Part shown: positions 49,701 through 50,112 of the stretch, in pieces | Numbering within the stretch: the stretch's first letter is position 1 | Layout of the letters: each line of letters starts with the position of its first letter | Source of the DNA: CAISGS01 sp044376615 | Lineage (GTDB): Bacteria; Pseudomonadota; Alphaproteobacteria; Caulobacterales; Caulobacteraceae | DNA length: 50,112 bases | Direction of reading: 5' to 3' | Assembly: GCA_044376615.1 (NCBI GenBank) | Contig: JBILKO010000008.1 | Coordinates: 1-50,112, forward strand | The notes under the pieces: model-generated | Told to the model about the DNA's origin: nothing | Databases searched by the model: none | Seen by the model: only the letters and a program-made list of their open reading frames with translations | Made by a program: the position numbers and the translations under genes

Positions 49701-49814
49701 TTTGATTGGCAGCATGCCATAGGTGAACAGACCGGCTATGGTCAGGGCCGCAAATATGACCGCAACCGGGATCGGGTTCTTGATCGCCCAGGCTGAGACG
49801 CGAAGTTGGGCCAT
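46713..49814 (-). CDS. RND multidrug efflux pump, HAE1 type (AcrB-like)
   Basis: A 1033-residue inner-membrane proton antiporter. It has the usual two-fold organisation: a membrane helix near the N-terminus, a large periplasmic loop, a bundle of helices, then a repeat. The proton-relay aspartates are at 405-406 in LVIGILVDDAIVEIENIEKR, and the relay lysine is in LGLAAKNSILLVDYAIELER. FLREWRSTAITAVAMPLSLI and RARPIIMTTVAMAAGMLPTA are further family motifs. A Gly-rich run near the middle of the second loop (SSGPGGGGGAADV) is notable. It is preceded by the adaptor gene with a TAATG overlap. No outer-membrane channel gene is visible. Confidence 0.95.
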   Translation of the reverse strand: MAQLRVSAWAIKNPIPVAVIFAALTIAGLFTYGMLPIKQFPNVSLPAVSITIAQSGAAPSEMENQITRPIEDAIAGLTNVKNIRSTVVQGFSTTVVEFELGQDLQKITDDVRSKVDETRQILPREIESPIVQRVEMDSSPILSYAVSAPGMTQAELSWFIDDTIARTLQGEKGVAQISRVGGVNREINVILDPQRLRAYGLTANAVNDALGVFNVDVAGGRAQIGGREQTLRVLGAANTVDQIRNLMIPAEGRYVRLSDVAEIGDGAAEERGFARLNGRPAVGFQVMKTKEASDVQVEDRVSAAIDRLQAAQVKAGRDIKVYRIFATVDETRASYHATLIAMIEGMGLAALVVFAFLREWRSTAITAVAMPLSLIPTFAFMAVMGFSLNVVTLLALTLVIGILVDDAIVEIENIEKRIQAGARPYRAAMEGADSIGLAVVATTAAIVVVFTPVSFMPGVSGQFFKEFGLTVSVAVLFSLAVARFVTPLMAAYLLKPVSHAQPRKPFDGPYRKLLDWALDHRMVSVAVGGIVFVLSIMLTGLLPKGFQPASDFNFFYVKVQGPPGATRADMDRTIGEVTRLFLTRPETEMVFAQVGSTIESSGPGGGGGAADVRDGTVTVVLKDKRDLSVTEIKQQMRQDLRKIPDARVNFLGEFGSADVQTILTSENGTALEKAALQVEREMRDLDVVADPRPSSPPSGPEIVILPRKDEAARLGTTAQAIAAAARVATVGDIDANVPKFNDGGRRIPIRVRLSEAARTDLETIKALPVATATGDTVPLGAVADVVFQAGPAKINRFNRKREITIESDLDNGAQLGDAVVAIDNLPTMKALPEGVSPAAAGDQEAMAELFGALGMAIFAGISMIYGVLALLFRSFFKPATILSALPLAIGGAFLGLMIMNLSISLPSLIGILMLLGLAAKNSILLVDYAIELERSGASQRHALIEACRERARPIIMTTVAMAAGMLPTALGIGKGAEFRQPMAVAVIGGLITSTVLSLILVPVVYELIDDLENWLKPKLARFITPREAPEDKP

Positions 49815-50112
49815 TAGTTGGCGCTCTTTGCAGCAGTCGCCTGATAGGTCTTGATCGTATCGCCATTAATGACAAACGAGGCCGCACCGAGAACCACCGT
49901 ATCGCCCGCCGCCGGGCCTTGGACAATCTCGACATAGCCATTGCTGCGCTGACCGGTCTTGATCTCGACTTGGCTAACCTTGCCCTTGGCATCTACGGTC
50001 ATCAAGGACGCGCCGTCCGCATCAAAGCGAACTGCGGACTCGGGCACGACGCGCACGGGCTTGGCTGAGCCGATAAAGACGGCCTTGGCATAGCCGCCGG
50101 GCCGAAGCTCTG
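49814..50112 (-). CDS. RND periplasmic adaptor (membrane-fusion) subunit, partial
   Basis: The C-terminal 99 residues or so of an adaptor protein whose 5' part lies beyond the window. Reading starts ELRPGGYAKAVFIG, which is the conserved LxPGMxA element of the beta-barrel domain. It continues through VRVVPESAVRFDADGASLMTVD and VEIVQGPAAGDTVVLGAASFVINGD, the membrane-proximal domain. It links the RND pump encoded directly downstream (TAATG overlap) to an outer-membrane channel. The signal or lipid-attachment sequence cannot be seen. Confidence 0.88.
   Translation of the reverse strand, partial: ELRPGGYAKAVFIGSAKPVRVVPESAVRFDADGASLMTVDAKGKVSQVEIKTGQRSNGYVEIVQGPAAGDTVVLGAASFVINGDTIKTYQATAAKSAN

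Noticed and set aside
1..50112. CRISPR arrays, insertion sequences, integrases or prophage genes
   Set aside because: No regularly spaced direct repeats, transposase or integrase motifs, or phage structural genes were seen on either strand.

Overview
The window is moderately GC-rich, densely packed chromosomal DNA from an alphaproteobacterium. Caulobacterales or a near relative is my best guess. The evidence is a PodJ-type N-terminal motif, the block CCA nucleotidyltransferase / small membrane protein / CoA pyrophosphatase / DUF1285, the TauE / TIGR02186 pair, and a ligase-associated helicase-phosphoesterase pair. Genes are usually separated by a few bases or overlap by 1-4 bases (ATGA, TAATG). 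I see no rRNA, CRISPR array, insertion sequence or prophage. No gene-free stretch exceeds about 220 bases.

Layout. 1-1.7 kb: end of an ABC-F ATPase, a TetR-type regulator, a HicA/HicB toxin-antitoxin module and a tRNA-Val(CAC). 1.8-3.8 kb: a glutathione-transferase-like protein and folD. 3.9-6.8 kb: a large M16-family protein that has lost the zinc motif and is clearly AT-richer than its neighbours. 6.9-9.9 kb: an operon of c-type cytochrome lipoprotein, aldonolactone-oxidase-type flavoenzyme and PLP fold-III enzyme. 9.9-13.4 kb: a four-gene Mla/MCE lipid-transport operon (STAS-permease, ATPase, MCE protein, lipoprotein). 13.5-16.5 kb: methyltransferase, S1/P1 nuclease, glutathione transferase and a 3D-domain protein.

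16.5-21.7 kb: a tight four-gene operon of Rieske oxygenase, Cys/Met-type PLP lyase, HcnB-like FAD/[2Fe-2S] oxidoreductase and DAO-family amine oxidase. It looks like a dedicated catabolic pathway for an N-methylated, possibly sulfur-containing, amino acid. I regard it as the best candidate here for an undescribed system. It is followed by VapBC, a GcvA-like LysR regulator, a cold-shock protein with a structured leader and a SpoU methyltransferase.

24.9-28.7 kb: divergent EmrB and TetR/thioesterase/EmrA drug-efflux locus around a perfect 22-bp palindrome. 28.7-31.9 kb: ligase-associated helicase and PdeM phosphoesterase, without the ligase and exonuclease. 31.9-34.0 kb: TauE/SafE anion exporter, a TIGR02186-like protein and a DUF3429 protein. 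34.1-37.7 kb: a short PodJ-like coiled-coil protein, a small membrane protein and an MprF-like DUF2156 protein. 37.9-41.7 kb: a fatty-acyl or aromatic-side-chain degradation operon with two acyl-CoA dehydrogenases, a DsbA-fold isomerase and an SDR. 41.7-46.7 kb: tRNA maturation and housekeeping genes, a DUF599 protein and a KgtP-like MFS permease. 46.7 kb to the end: an RND efflux pump and its membrane-fusion subunit, which runs off the window.

Regulatory structure visible in the DNA includes operator-like repeats at hicAB, vapBC and emr, a dyad in front of the four-gene operon, two hairpins that cover Shine-Dalgarno sequences (in front of the cytochrome and the DUF599 gene), and a strong intrinsic terminator behind the cold-shock gene.
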